A DNA stretch of 64,000 nt from Hyphomicrobium sp. CS1GBMeth3. Its GTDB lineage: Bacteria > Pseudomonadota > Alphaproteobacteria > Rhizobiales > Hyphomicrobiaceae. Every line of letters begins with the position of its first letter. Position 1 is the stretch's first letter. The notes beneath the pieces were generated by a model. The model was not told where the DNA came from. It saw only the letters and a list, made by a program, of their open reading frames with translations, and did no database searches. Position numbers and translations under genes: made by a program. Positions 43,323 through 51,884 of this stretch are shown here, one piece after another. The DNA lies in the NCBI RefSeq assembly GCF_900117455.1, contig NZ_FPHO01000003.1:682001-746000 (forward strand), read 5' to 3'.

Positions 43323-45164
43323 TCATCCGCGCTTCGTGTCCAGCACTTCGCGGATCTTGATTGAAAGTTCCTCGAGCGAAAACGGCTTCGCGAGGAAATG
43401 TACGCCCGGATCGAGCACCCCGTTGTGCACGACGGCATTCTTGGTGAAACCCGTCATGAACATGATCTTGAGATCGCGCCGAAGTTCTGACGCCGCATCT
43501 GCGAGCTTGCGCCCATTCATCTCCGGCATCACGATATCCGTGAGCAGGAGGTCTATATCTACGTCGCTCTTGAGGCGTTCGATGGCTTCCTTGGCGCTGG
43601 CCGCCTCGATCACCGTATAACCGAGTTCCCGCAATCCCGCAGCAGTGAGCTCCAGCACGCGTTCTTCGTCCTCGACCAGAAGCACGGTCTCCGTACCCGT
43701 GCTCTCGTGCACCTCGGTATCGATCTCGGGACGAACGGCATCGGCAGCGTAATGGCGAGGCAGGTAGATCTTCACAGTCGTGCCTTGCCCGACCTCCGAA
43801 TAGACCTTCACGTGCCCACCGCTCTGCTTGACGAACCCGTAGACCTGCGACAGACCAAGCCCGGTGCCCTTGCTCTGCTCTTTTGTCGTAAAGAACGGAT
43901 CGAACGCCTTGGCCAGCACCTCGGGCGTCATACCGGTGCCGGTGTCGGTCACAGCGATCAGCACATATTGCCCGGCCGGAACATCCGGATGCTGGCGTGA
44001 ATAGCGATCGTCGAGATGGCAGTTCGCAGTCTCGATGGTGAGACGCCCGCCCTCCGCCATCGCATCCCGCGAGTTGACGCACAAATTGAGCAGTGAGCTT
44101 TCGAGCTGCACCGGATCGGCATGAGTGAGCCAGAGACCTCCCCCAAGTATGGTCTCGACGCTGATCGACTCGCCTATGGCCCGCGAGATCAGGTCCGATA
44201 TTCCGGAAACGAACTTATTCGCATCGATGGGTTTCGGCGCCAGCGGCTGCTGCCGCGAGAACGCCAGCAGCCTTTTGACCAGCGTTGCCGCGCGGCTGGC
44301 GCCGTCGAGAGCCCCCGCAAGCATTTCCTCTGCGCCCTCCTGCCCGCGCGCCATGCGTTTCTGCGCCAGGCCGATGCCGCTCATGATCACCGCCAGCATG
44401 TTGTTGAAGTCGTGCGCGATGCCTCCGGTGAGCTGGCCGATCGCCTCGACCTTTTGCATCTGACGGATCTGCTTCTCGGCGTCCTCGCGCTCCGCGATGG
44501 ACTCGGTCAGCAATCGGTGGGCCTTCGCAAGCTCCCGCGTGCTACGGCGCGCGTTTATGATCCACATCACGAGGGCCGCGAGCGTCGCAGAAAACGCGAG
44601 GAAAACAGCGACCGCAAGAACGGAGATCGTCTGCAACGCTGCAGTTTCGCGCGCCACGAGCAGGTTCCGCTCCGTCTTGCGCATGTCGGCAAACCGTGCC
44701 GCAAGATCGCTCATCAATCGTCGACCTTCGCCCTGCTGAACCTTCGCACGCGCCGCATCGAACCCCTGCGTCCGGCGCAACGAGATCGTCTCGGCGGCGA
44801 ACGCAAGACGCTGCGCAATGATGGAGCTTGCATTCTCGACAGCCCTGGCTTGATCCGCGTCATCGGCGGTCAGCTGCTGCAGGGTCTCGATGGCTTTTGG
44901 CAACTTTTGAAGCGCGTTGGCGTAAGGTTCAAGAAATGCCTCGTCCCCTGTCAAGACGAAGCTGCGCTGACCGATCTCGGCATCTTGCAACAGCAACCAC
45001 GTATCCGAAATCGCCGTGTCGACCTGGAGAGTATGGCGCACCCAATCCGCCTGGTTGATGTAGCGGGTGCCTATCCAGAGCGTCATAGCGAAAATAGTAA
45101 GCAGAGCCAGGCCGCCCATCTCCGGGACGCGGCTCCCAACCGCCTTCGACACCCTGTTCAGCAT
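43323..45164 (-). CDS. CHASE3-type hybrid sensor histidine kinase with C-terminal receiver
   Basis: A 613-residue sensor kinase. TM1 (about 16-33), a CHASE3-type sensory region (WLLLQDAEIGQRSFVLTGDE, residues 55-75), TM2 (about 180-203), HisKA with GGIAHDFNNMLAVI (phospho-His), HATPase with LNLCVNSRDAM (N box), TDTGTGM and GTGLGLSQVYG. The C-terminal receiver (about 493-610) has LLVEDEE, phospho-Asp in LLLTDIVMP and Lys in LAKPF. Both ends of the phosphorelay are in one protein. No paired response regulator is adjacent. The signal is unknown. Confidence 0.92.
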   Translation of the reverse strand: MLNRVSKAVGSRVPEMGGLALLTIFAMTLWIGTRYINQADWVRHTLQVDTAISDTWLLLQDAEIGQRSFVLTGDEAFLEPYANALQKLPKAIETLQQLTADDADQARAVENASSIIAQRLAFAAETISLRRTQGFDAARAKVQQGEGRRLMSDLAARFADMRKTERNLLVARETAALQTISVLAVAVFLAFSATLAALVMWIINARRSTRELAKAHRLLTESIAEREDAEKQIRQMQKVEAIGQLTGGIAHDFNNMLAVIMSGIGLAQKRMARGQEGAEEMLAGALDGASRAATLVKRLLAFSRQQPLAPKPIDANKFVSGISDLISRAIGESISVETILGGGLWLTHADPVQLESSLLNLCVNSRDAMAEGGRLTIETANCHLDDRYSRQHPDVPAGQYVLIAVTDTGTGMTPEVLAKAFDPFFTTKEQSKGTGLGLSQVYGFVKQSGGHVKVYSEVGQGTTVKIYLPRHYAADAVRPEIDTEVHESTGTETVLLVEDEERVLELTAAGLRELGYTVIEAASAKEAIERLKSDVDIDLLLTDIVMPEMNGRKLADAASELRRDLKIMFMTGFTKNAVVHNGVLDPGVHFLAKPFSLEELSIKIREVLDTKRG

Positions 45165-45302
45165 AGATAGCCTGACATCCAGACCGCCAACTCCGGTTCC
45201 GGATCATACACAAGCTCACGACCCGTGCCAGTTCGCCGAAAAGGACGGGGCTCAAGGGACGAACAGCTCACAGCAAAACTCCCTTCCGTATAGCGAAAGA
45301 CC

Positions 45303-45328
45303 GGAACCGCCCAATCGGGAAAAACGTT
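45303..45328 (+). promoter_or_regulatory. Putative EcfG promoter for the cytochrome c gene
   Basis: GGAAC (45303-45307), 17 bases, CGTT (45325-45328), 39 bases before the start at 45368. Exact match to the pattern. Confidence 0.55.
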
Positions 45329-45367
45329 TCAGGAAAAAGAAGCTCCAACCCAATGGAGACCTGCACA

Positions 45368-45760
45368 ATGCTTAGCAAAAGAAACGTCCTGACCACGTGG
45401 CTCGCAGCCGCGATAGTCTCGCTTGGCCCGATCTCCGCCACGGCGGAGGACGATGCAGGTGAGGTCGCCTTCAACACCCACTGCCGCAATTGTCACTCGG
45501 TTAAGCCGGACGACAATCGCCTTGGACCGACCTTGCATGGGATTGTCGGCAAGCCCGCAGGACAGGCCAAAGGCTTCGCCAACTACTCGGGAGGCCTGAC
45601 CGAGGACATCATCTGGGACGAGGCCACCCTCGACAAGTTCATCGAAAACCCGAAGGCGATCGCGTCAAACACCACCATGACACCGTTCGCGGGAATTCCG
45701 GATGCCGAGCAACGAAAGCTGATCATTGACTACTTGAAGTCTCAGGGCAAAGATTCCTGA
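45368..45760 (+). CDS. Class I cytochrome c (periplasmic, single haem)
   Basis: A 130-residue cytochrome with a signal peptide (about 1-27, ending TATA-like, ISATAE) and one haem site CRNCH. The axial Met is in NTTMTPFAG near residue 107, and the LGPTLHGIVGKPAG, FANYSGGL and IWDEATLDKFIENP stretches are typical of mitochondrial-type cytochrome c. ATG 45368 has GGAG 9 bases before it; an in-frame ATG at 45353 is weaker. It transfers electrons in the periplasm, with a likely stress promoter. A strong terminator follows. Confidence 0.9.
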   Translation: MLSKRNVLTTWLAAAIVSLGPISATAEDDAGEVAFNTHCRNCHSVKPDDNRLGPTLHGIVGKPAGQAKGFANYSGGLTEDIIWDEATLDKFIENPKAIASNTTMTPFAGIPDAEQRKLIIDYLKSQGKDS

Positions 45761-45781
45761 GCGCTCGGAACAACAGCACAG

Positions 45782-45823
45782 AAACGCCCGAGGGAACCGC
45801 GCATCTTCCTCGGGCGTTTTTGT
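45782..45823 (+). terminator. Intrinsic terminator after the cytochrome c gene
   Basis: AAACGCCCGAGG (45782-45793) pairs with CCTCGGGCGTTT (45808-45819) around a 14-base loop, followed by TTGTT. Twelve perfect base pairs. Confidence 0.85.
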
Positions 45824-45894
45824 TCCTGCCGAGCGACCGAAAGCCTTAATGTTCAGGCATCCATCTACCTCGGCATTCCAGCGAGAGGGTCTCC

Positions 45895-47160
45895 ATGGCG
45901 AAATGGGCTGCAGCGCTGAAGAGCGTGCTGCCCGGCCGACCGGGCAGCAATCAGTCGTCCCGTGCCGAAGGTGACCGGCAAAGCCGCGACACCGCATCGG
46001 ACCTCTCCGACGAGCAGATCCACACATACGCTCCCGTCGTCTGGCTTCTCGGCAAGGTCCAAAGCGGCAAGACGTCGATCATCCGCGCCGTCACCGGCGC
46101 CACTGACGCCGAGATCGGCGACGGCTTCCGGCCCTGCACGCGCACGTCGCGCATCTACGCGTTCCCCTCGGAGATGCCGGTGCTGCGTTTTCTCGATACC
46201 CGTGGCCTCGGAGAAGCGGACTACGATCCCGCGGAGGATCTCGCCTTCGCGGAGGGCGCAGCCCACCTCGTGCTCGCGGTCGTGCGTGCCATGGATGCCG
46301 ACCAGCGCGCCGTCTTCGAGGCCCTGCGCGCCGTCCGCCAGCGCCACCCCGATTGGCCCATCGTCGTCGCCCAGACCAGCCTTCACGACGGCTACCCACC
46401 CGGACAGGACCATATCATCCCTTATCCGTTCGAGCCGCATGCACCGCCGGAGGTCATCGCCCGTATTCCGACCGATCTGATGCGGGCGCTCGCCCACCAG
46501 CGCGCACTGTTCGACAAGCTGCCGGGCAAGGGCGCACTCCTCTTCGCCCCCGTTGACCTGACCAAACCGGACGATGGCCTGCCGCCCTCCGAGTACGGGC
46601 TTGAGGCGCTCACCGAGGCGCTGGCGACGGTCGCACCCGCGGGCATGCTGGCAGCGCTCGGCGCGCTACCGGGTTTCAAGGCCGATCCCAAGGCACGCGC
46701 TGCCGATCCCATCGTCATGGGCCACGCCATGGCCGCGGCCGGCGGCGACCTTGTGCCGATTCCGGTAGCCGGCGCCATCGCCGCCTCGACCGTCCAGGCG
46801 CGCATGCTGAGCCGCCTCGGCCGCCTTTATGGAATCGAATGGGACAAGCGCGCCTATGCCGAGCTGACCGCCGCCATCGGGGCAGGCACGGTCGCGAAGG
46901 TGGCAGCCGGCATCGGCTTGCGTCAGCTCGCCAAGATGCTGCCAGTCTACGGCCAGACCGCGGGCGCCGCGGCGTCAGCCGCGGCCAGCTTCGCCATTAC
47001 CTATGCCCTCGGCAAAGCGGCCGTATACTACCTGCACGGCCGCCGCCTCGGCACCGCCGACCGTGGCGGCATCGCCAACGCCTACCAGGAGGCTCTACGA
47101 GAAGCCTTTCGCATGGCCCGGGAGCGTAAGTCCGGGCAACATCGGGAGGCGAGCCCATGA
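45895..47160 (+). CDS. P-loop GTPase with C-terminal DUF697-like membrane-active domain
   Basis: A 421-residue GTPase. The G domain has G1 GKVQSGKTS (about residues 53-61), G3 DTRGLGE (about 101) and AQTSLHDG as a poor G4. The C-terminal part (about 255-400) is Ala/Gly-rich with helices as in DUF697/YcjF (AGGDLVPIPVAGAIAASTVQ, TAGAAASAAASFAITYALG). It overlaps the next GTPase gene by 4 bases, so the two proteins probably work together. Role in membrane stress or cell envelope maintenance is inferred. Confidence 0.82.
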   Translation: MAKWAAALKSVLPGRPGSNQSSRAEGDRQSRDTASDLSDEQIHTYAPVVWLLGKVQSGKTSIIRAVTGATDAEIGDGFRPCTRTSRIYAFPSEMPVLRFLDTRGLGEADYDPAEDLAFAEGAAHLVLAVVRAMDADQRAVFEALRAVRQRHPDWPIVVAQTSLHDGYPPGQDHIIPYPFEPHAPPEVIARIPTDLMRALAHQRALFDKLPGKGALLFAPVDLTKPDDGLPPSEYGLEALTEALATVAPAGMLAALGALPGFKADPKARAADPIVMGHAMAAAGGDLVPIPVAGAIAASTVQARMLSRLGRLYGIEWDKRAYAELTAAIGAGTVAKVAAGIGLRQLAKMLPVYGQTAGAAASAAASFAITYALGKAAVYYLHGRRLGTADRGGIANAYQEALREAFRMARERKSGQHREASP

Positions 47161-48755
47161 GCGACAAGATGAGCGACAACAAGAAACCGCCCGGCGCGCG
47201 GCGCGCAGCTTTCCTCATCCTGCTCGCTTTCGGCCTCCTGATCCCCGCATTGTCGCTGATCCCGCTCGGCAGCCTTTGGCTCTGGCAGAATGGGTATCTG
47301 CTGTACTGGACGGGCTTCGCGCTGGCCGCAGTCGCAGTCGTCTATTTTACTCAGCGCCAGCTCCTGCCGGACTCCGCGCCACCACCTGACGTACAGGACA
47401 CACCGCCCCCCTCGACGGCCACCGAGGAGGCCCAGCGCCTCGGCTGGTCGCCGATCGAGGAGCAGGCCTGGGCGGATGTCGAAACGCTCGCACGTAAGAC
47501 GGAGCCCGAGCGCATCTCAAGCACGGACGGCTTGCTCGCCCTCGGCCGCGAGACCATTGAGACCGTGGCGCGGCGTCTGCACGCCGAGCGCAAGGATCCG
47601 TTATGGCAATTCACGACGCCGGAAGCGCTCGCCATCATCGAGCGCGTAAGCCGCCGCCTGCGCCTCTTCGTTCTCGACAACGTGCCGTTCGGCGACCGCC
47701 TGACCGTCGCTCAGGCGCTGACACTCTACCGCTGGCGCGGCGCGATCGACTGGGCCGAGCGGGCCTACGACGTCTGGCGCGTCATCCGTCTTGCCAATCC
47801 GGCAACCGCCGCCGCCAACGAGGCACGCGAGCAGCTCTCCAAGGCGATGATGCAGTGGGGACGCGACGCCATCGCCCGCAAGCTCGTCGAGGCGTACGTG
47901 CTGGAGATCGGCCGCGCCGCCATCGATCTCTACGGCGGGCGATTGCGTGTTTCGTCCATGGCGTTGAGCGGATACGTGTCGGAGGAGTCGGCCGCCGACG
48001 AGGAAGTTATGCGCCAGTCCCGGGCCGAGCCGCTGCGCATCCTCGTCGCTGGCCAGACGGGCGTCGGCAAGTCGTCTCTGGTCAATGCACTCGCGAAGGA
48101 GGCTCGCGCCGCGACCGACGCACTGCCGGCCACCTCGAAGTTCACGCCCTACGTGCTGCAGCGCGAAGGCCTTCCCGCCGCGTTCGTCATCGATAGCCCC
48201 GGTCTCGACGCGGACGCGAAAGCGTTGGCGGAGCTTGTCGAGCGCGCGGCCGATAGCGACCTCGTGCTCTGGGTCGTAGCCGCCCACCGCGCCGACCGCG
48301 AGGTCGATCGTAACGCTCTGGAAGCCGTGCGCACCCACTTCGCCACGCGCCTCAACCGGCGCCGTCCGCCGCTCGTTCTGGTCGCCACGCACGTCGACCG
48401 GCTGCGCCCGTTCGGGGAATGGGCCCCACCCTATGACCTCGTCAGCGATCATCGCGAAAAGGCGCGCAACATCCGGGACGCCATAAAGGCCGCGGCTGCC
48501 GATCTCGGCTTCTCACCCGACGAGGTCGTGCCGGTGAGCCTCGCCGAAGCGCATGCCCCCTATAACGTCGAGCAGCTCTGGCAGCGCATCGCCGACGCAC
48601 TGCCCGAAGCCACACGCGCTCAGCTTTTGCGCCTGCTTCACGATCTCAAAGGAACTTGGAACTGGAGATCGGTTTTCTCTCAAGCCGCAGGGGCCGGACG
48701 CACGATCGCCGGCGCCTTCGGCAAGAAGACATCGAAAGGCGGACGCGAACCCTGA
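47157..48755 (+). CDS. Membrane-anchored GTPase (HSR1/YjfP-like G domain)
   Basis: A 532-residue protein. Two N-terminal membrane segments (residues 17-37 and 44-63), a helical middle, then a G domain with G1 ILVAGQTGVGKSS (about residue 298), a switch Thr region, G3 VIDSPGLDAD, and G4-like VATHVDRL. The C-terminus is basic. It is coupled to the preceding soluble GTPase by the ATGA overlap. Related GTPase pairs are seen in other alphaproteobacteria; I do not know a tested function. Confidence 0.82.
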   Translation: MSDKMSDNKKPPGARRAAFLILLAFGLLIPALSLIPLGSLWLWQNGYLLYWTGFALAAVAVVYFTQRQLLPDSAPPPDVQDTPPPSTATEEAQRLGWSPIEEQAWADVETLARKTEPERISSTDGLLALGRETIETVARRLHAERKDPLWQFTTPEALAIIERVSRRLRLFVLDNVPFGDRLTVAQALTLYRWRGAIDWAERAYDVWRVIRLANPATAAANEAREQLSKAMMQWGRDAIARKLVEAYVLEIGRAAIDLYGGRLRVSSMALSGYVSEESAADEEVMRQSRAEPLRILVAGQTGVGKSSLVNALAKEARAATDALPATSKFTPYVLQREGLPAAFVIDSPGLDADAKALAELVERAADSDLVLWVVAAHRADREVDRNALEAVRTHFATRLNRRRPPLVLVATHVDRLRPFGEWAPPYDLVSDHREKARNIRDAIKAAAADLGFSPDEVVPVSLAEAHAPYNVEQLWQRIADALPEATRAQLLRLLHDLKGTWNWRSVFSQAAGAGRTIAGAFGKKTSKGGREP

Positions 48756-48790
48756 CGAATAACAAGAGCTGAACGTGTGGAGTTCAAGCC

Positions 48791-49915
48791 ATGACCATAG
48801 CCGCAGACGCGACGTCCCAAGCCAGAGCGCGCAACGGCGACGAGGAGGCGCGCAACGGCGAGCAGGAAATGAAGTCTGCCGCCGAGACCTGGCAGATCGT
48901 CGGAGATGTCGCTGTAACAGGCTTGTTTGCGTTGGCGGTGCTAGCCGCGCTCTACCTCATGAAGGAGGTTGTGGTGCCGATCATCCTGGCGTGGGTGGTT
49001 GCCAACATCCTGCTTCCCGTCGTGAACGCGATGGAACGAAACGGAATGCCGCGCGTGGCCTCAGTCGGCGTCGTAACCCTCGCCCTGATGATCATTCTGT
49101 TGACGATCGTCATGCTTCTCTCGCTACCACTGACCTATTGGCTTAGCCGGGCCACGGAGCTCGGCGCGGTCCTGCGCGAGAAACTTCGATCGATGGCAGG
49201 TCCGTTCGATTTTTTGAACGAGCTGTCACGCTCAATCGGCCAGATCACGGGCTCTCCGGGCACCGGCCTCCACGTCGAGGAGAACACCAACATCGTGAGC
49301 GGCATCATCAGCATTTTGACGCCCGCCGTCACACAAGGCGTCCTGTTTCTCGGCGCCTTAATCTTCTATTTGATTTACCAAAAGAAGATCAAAAATCGGT
49401 CCGTGCTTGTGCTTCCGACGCGCGACGCGCGACTTACCTCGCTCCGCATCTACGCCGATATCGAACACAACACGACCGTCTATTTCGGCACCTTCACCAT
49501 CGTCAACCTGGGCCTTGGTGTCGTGACGACCTTGCTCGCCTGGGCCGTAGGTCTGCCCAATCCCATGCTGTGGGGCGTACTCGCCGCCGTTCTGAATTAC
49601 ATCCCCTACATCGGCGCCGCGCTGATGATTGCCATCCTATTCCTGGTCGGACTCTTCACCTTCTCCGCAACGTCCGAGGCCCTCGTCGCCCCGCTGGTCT
49701 ACATTGGCATCAGCACCGTCGAAGGCCACTTCATCACCCCCGCGCTGATGGGGCGGCGCATGACTATGAACCCCTTTGCGGTATTCCTGGCCATCGGCTT
49801 CTGGACCTGGATGTGGGGGCCGATCGGCGCGTTCGTCGCCGTCCCGATCCTGATGACGACCATCGTCACCTTCCGCCATCTGTTTCCACGGGATACGCCC
49901 GAGCTGCCAGACTGA
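48791..49915 (+). CDS. AI-2E family transporter (PerM/TqsA-like)
   Basis: A 374-residue membrane protein of the AI-2E family with about seven to eight hydrophobic segments. LYLMKEVVVPIILAWVVANIL at the start and the C-terminal EGHFITPALMGRRMTMNPFAV and GPIGAFVAVPILM are family marks. Members export small solutes (AI-2) or Na+/H+; the substrate here is unknown. It follows the GTPase pair with a 35-base gap and may share its transcript. Confidence 0.9.
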   Translation: MTIAADATSQARARNGDEEARNGEQEMKSAAETWQIVGDVAVTGLFALAVLAALYLMKEVVVPIILAWVVANILLPVVNAMERNGMPRVASVGVVTLALMIILLTIVMLLSLPLTYWLSRATELGAVLREKLRSMAGPFDFLNELSRSIGQITGSPGTGLHVEENTNIVSGIISILTPAVTQGVLFLGALIFYLIYQKKIKNRSVLVLPTRDARLTSLRIYADIEHNTTVYFGTFTIVNLGLGVVTTLLAWAVGLPNPMLWGVLAAVLNYIPYIGAALMIAILFLVGLFTFSATSEALVAPLVYIGISTVEGHFITPALMGRRMTMNPFAVFLAIGFWTWMWGPIGAFVAVPILMTTIVTFRHLFPRDTPELPD

Positions 49916-49934
49916 GGCCATTTCCGCCCAGCGT

Positions 49935-49960
49935 GAAACCCGGCCCGCATTCAAGGCGTT
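49935..49960 (+). promoter_or_regulatory. Near-consensus EcfG promoter for the DUF883/YqjE-like genes
   Basis: GAAAC (49935-49939), 17 bases, CGTT (49957-49960), 58 bases before the DUF883 start. One base off GGAAC, same variant as at 41983. Confidence 0.4.
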
Positions 49961-50018
49961 TAGCTGTCTGACGGCGGAAAGCGCCGTCCCACCATAAAAA
50001 AGGAGCTGCGTTTTCCCA

Positions 50019-50288
50019 ATGGCACAGACCACATCGAGCACTAACACGCGCAATGCGGCCGATGACCTGGCCGACAAGGCAGCGAACCTGGCAGAGCGAA
50101 CCGGTGAGCAGATCGAGCGCACCGTTCAGAATTTCGCCGACCAGGGACGCCAAGCCACCGAGCACGTCCAGGTCGTGGCCGAGAATTTCAAAACCGCCGT
50201 CGACAAGTCGGTGAAGGATCAGCCATTGACCACGCTCGCCATAGCGGCCGGCATTGGCTTCGTCATCGGAGCATTGTGGAAATCATAG
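50019..50288 (+). CDS. ElaB/YqjD/DUF883 family membrane-anchored protein
   Basis: An 89-residue protein with a long amphipathic helix (about residues 10-68, heptad Ala/Val/Phe pattern) and one C-terminal membrane segment (LTTLAIAAGIGFVIGALWKS). E. coli ElaB/YqjD members are tail-anchored, bind ribosomes and are stress/stationary-phase induced. AAAAAGGAG precedes the ATG. It is paired with the YqjE-like gene downstream, as in E. coli yqjD-yqjE. Confidence 0.85.
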   Translation: MAQTTSSTNTRNAADDLADKAANLAERTGEQIERTVQNFADQGRQATEHVQVVAENFKTAVDKSVKDQPLTTLAIAAGIGFVIGALWKS

Positions 50289-50352
50289 CCGCTGTCTTCG
50301 GTAAAGCCCGACCGGGTGCGGGTTCGGCACAGACGAGGAGAGGACTTTCCGG

Positions 50353-50895
50353 ATGTTTCAAGGTCTCCTGAGACGCGCAGAGCGTTCGGTCAATCAGGTT
50401 ATTGCTAGAGCCCTCGAGCGCGCCCTCGTGGCCGTCCCTCTCCTCGTTGCGGCGGGCTTCGCGACGGCGGCGCTCACCGTAAAGCTCGTCGAGCTGTATG
50501 GATCGGTGACCGCCTACGGAGTGATGGCCGCGATCTTTGCCGTAATCGGTTTGGTGACTATGGCTGTCGTGGGGGTCGGCACGAGTGAACCGGGTGCCGC
50601 GGAAGACCAATCTTCTGCAGAGAGCGAGCAGCCCTCTCCAGCGGAGGGCCTGATCGATGATGCCGCGGATTTCCTGACGCCGGAGGTGAGATCGGTTCTC
50701 GCCTCCCTAGCGCCAATGGCGCTTCCCGGTGTCATACGCAGCGTGGGCCGCAACCTGCCGCTCGTACTCATATTGGCGGTGGCGGCCTTCGTAATCTCGC
50801 GCTTTGGCGAAACCGGCGAGGAGGCAGCCCCGGTATCCAATCCCGACAACGGAGACGAAGCCGCTGTGCCACCCGAGAGACGCGCGGCAGCCTGA
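50353..50895 (+). CDS. YqjE-like/phage-holin-like membrane protein
   Basis: A 180-residue protein with about three hydrophobic segments (VPLLVAAGFATAALTVKLVE, YGVMAAIFAVIGLVTMAVVG and LPLVLILAVAAFVIS) separated by an acidic loop and ending in a hydrophilic tail. AGGAGAGGA lies before the ATG. By order and layout it corresponds to YqjE after YqjD. A family-level function is not known. Confidence 0.72.
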   Translation: MFQGLLRRAERSVNQVIARALERALVAVPLLVAAGFATAALTVKLVELYGSVTAYGVMAAIFAVIGLVTMAVVGVGTSEPGAAEDQSSAESEQPSPAEGLIDDAADFLTPEVRSVLASLAPMALPGVIRSVGRNLPLVLILAVAAFVISRFGETGEEAAPVSNPDNGDEAAVPPERRAAA

Positions 50896-50956
50896 CCAAC
50901 AAGGTCTTGCGGATCTTACGGCAAATGTAAGGTCGGAGACATAAGCGGGTAAGATC

Positions 50957-51120
50957 GGGTGTCTAGTGTACCTTCTGGGCAGCCTCTGAGAGTGAGCGTC
51001 CCTAGTGACACTCACAGCCAGCTCCTGAACAATGGTCCCCCTCGAAGGCTGCCCTTCAGATACCCAACCCTTGCAGGGTATCAGAGCCCGAACGCCTTGC
51101 GCGTTCGGGCTCTTTGCTTT
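50957..51120 (+). ncRNA. Putative structured RNA (sRNA or leader) ending in a strong terminator
   Basis: In the 311-base gap before the response regulator, pairs nest as follows: GGGTGTCT (50957-50964) with AGATACCC (51058-51065, one G-U), GGGCAGCCT (50977-50985) with AGGCTGCCC (51046-51054), and GTGAG (50992) with CTCAC (51011). GATACCC (51059-51065) can instead pair with GGGTATC (51076-51082), which abuts the terminator hairpin at 51083. Such exclusive pairing is typical of riboswitch/attenuator leaders, and a long imperfect hairpin is typical of free sRNAs. No Rfam family was recognised by eye. Its 5' end is unknown. Confidence 0.55.
51083..51120 (+). terminator. Intrinsic terminator before the two-component genes
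   Basis: AGAGCCCGAACGC (51083-51095) pairs perfectly with GCGTTCGGGCTCT (51101-51113), loop of 5, followed by TTGCTTT. Thirteen base pairs; it ends the structured element at 50957. Confidence 0.85.
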
Positions 51121-51206
51121 ACCGGGCATCCGCAGGATTTGAGATGCAGCAAAGGGTGCGGTAAACCGGCACTGACGGCCGCTTTGGCCACAACGGAGCC
51201 CTCCAC

Positions 51207-51884
51207 ATGCGGCTGCTTCTGGTCGAGGACGATAAAGACACCGCACGCTACATTTCGAAAGGCCTCGTGCAGGCCGGCCATACGATCGACGTCGTGCACG
51301 ATGGCAAGGACGGACTGGCGCTGGCCATCCGCGAAACCTACGACCTCATCATTCTCGACCGTATGCTGCCGGGCCTCGACGGCCTGTCGCTCGCCCGCAT
51401 GATCAGGACCGCTGGTAGCCGGGTATCGATCTTGTTCCTCACATCCCTCGGAGGCGTGAACGATCGCGTCCAGGGCCTGGACGTCGGCGGCGACGACTAC
51501 CTCGTAAAGCCGTTTGCCTTCGCAGAACTCTTGGCGCGCGTCAACGCCCTTGGCCGACGCCCGCCGATGCGCTCGGATAGCGATATCCTGCGTGCTGGCG
51601 ATCTCGAGCTCGATGTGGCGAGCCGCAAGGTCACGCGCGGACAGGAGCGCATCGAGCTCCAGCCCAAGGAGTTCGTACTTCTCGAAACGCTGATGCGCAA
51701 TAAGGGCCGTGTGGTCACCCGCACCATGCTGCTCGAACGCGTCTGGGGCTTCCACTTCGACCCACGCACGAGTGTCGTCGAAACACATATCTCGCGCTTG
51801 CGCGCCAAGATTGACAAGCCATTCGACAAACAGCTCCTTCATACCGTCCGTGGCAGTGGCTATTCCATCAATGACAGCGCGTGA
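51207..51884 (+). CDS. OmpR/PhoB family response regulator
   Basis: A 225-residue regulator. Receiver domain (residues 1-115): LLVEDDKDTARY, phospho-Asp in LIILDRMLPGLDG (about residue 51), Lys in YLVKPFAF. C-terminal winged helix (about 125-222) with LQPKEFVLLETLMRNKGRVV and VVETHISRLRAKI. It binds DNA when phosphorylated by the kinase whose gene overlaps its 3' end by 14 bases. CGGAG lies upstream of the ATG. The regulated genes are not known. Confidence 0.93.
   Translation: MRLLLVEDDKDTARYISKGLVQAGHTIDVVHDGKDGLALAIRETYDLIILDRMLPGLDGLSLARMIRTAGSRVSILFLTSLGGVNDRVQGLDVGGDDYLVKPFAFAELLARVNALGRRPPMRSDSDILRAGDLELDVASRKVTRGQERIELQPKEFVLLETLMRNKGRVVTRTMLLERVWGFHFDPRTSVVETHISRLRAKIDKPFDKQLLHTVRGSGYSINDSA

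Noticed and set aside
50957..51120. Identification of the structured RNA as 6S RNA, 4.5S SRP RNA or tmRNA
   Set aside because: No SRP GGAA/GNAR apical motif, no tRNA-like ends, and no clear 6S central bubble; left unnamed.
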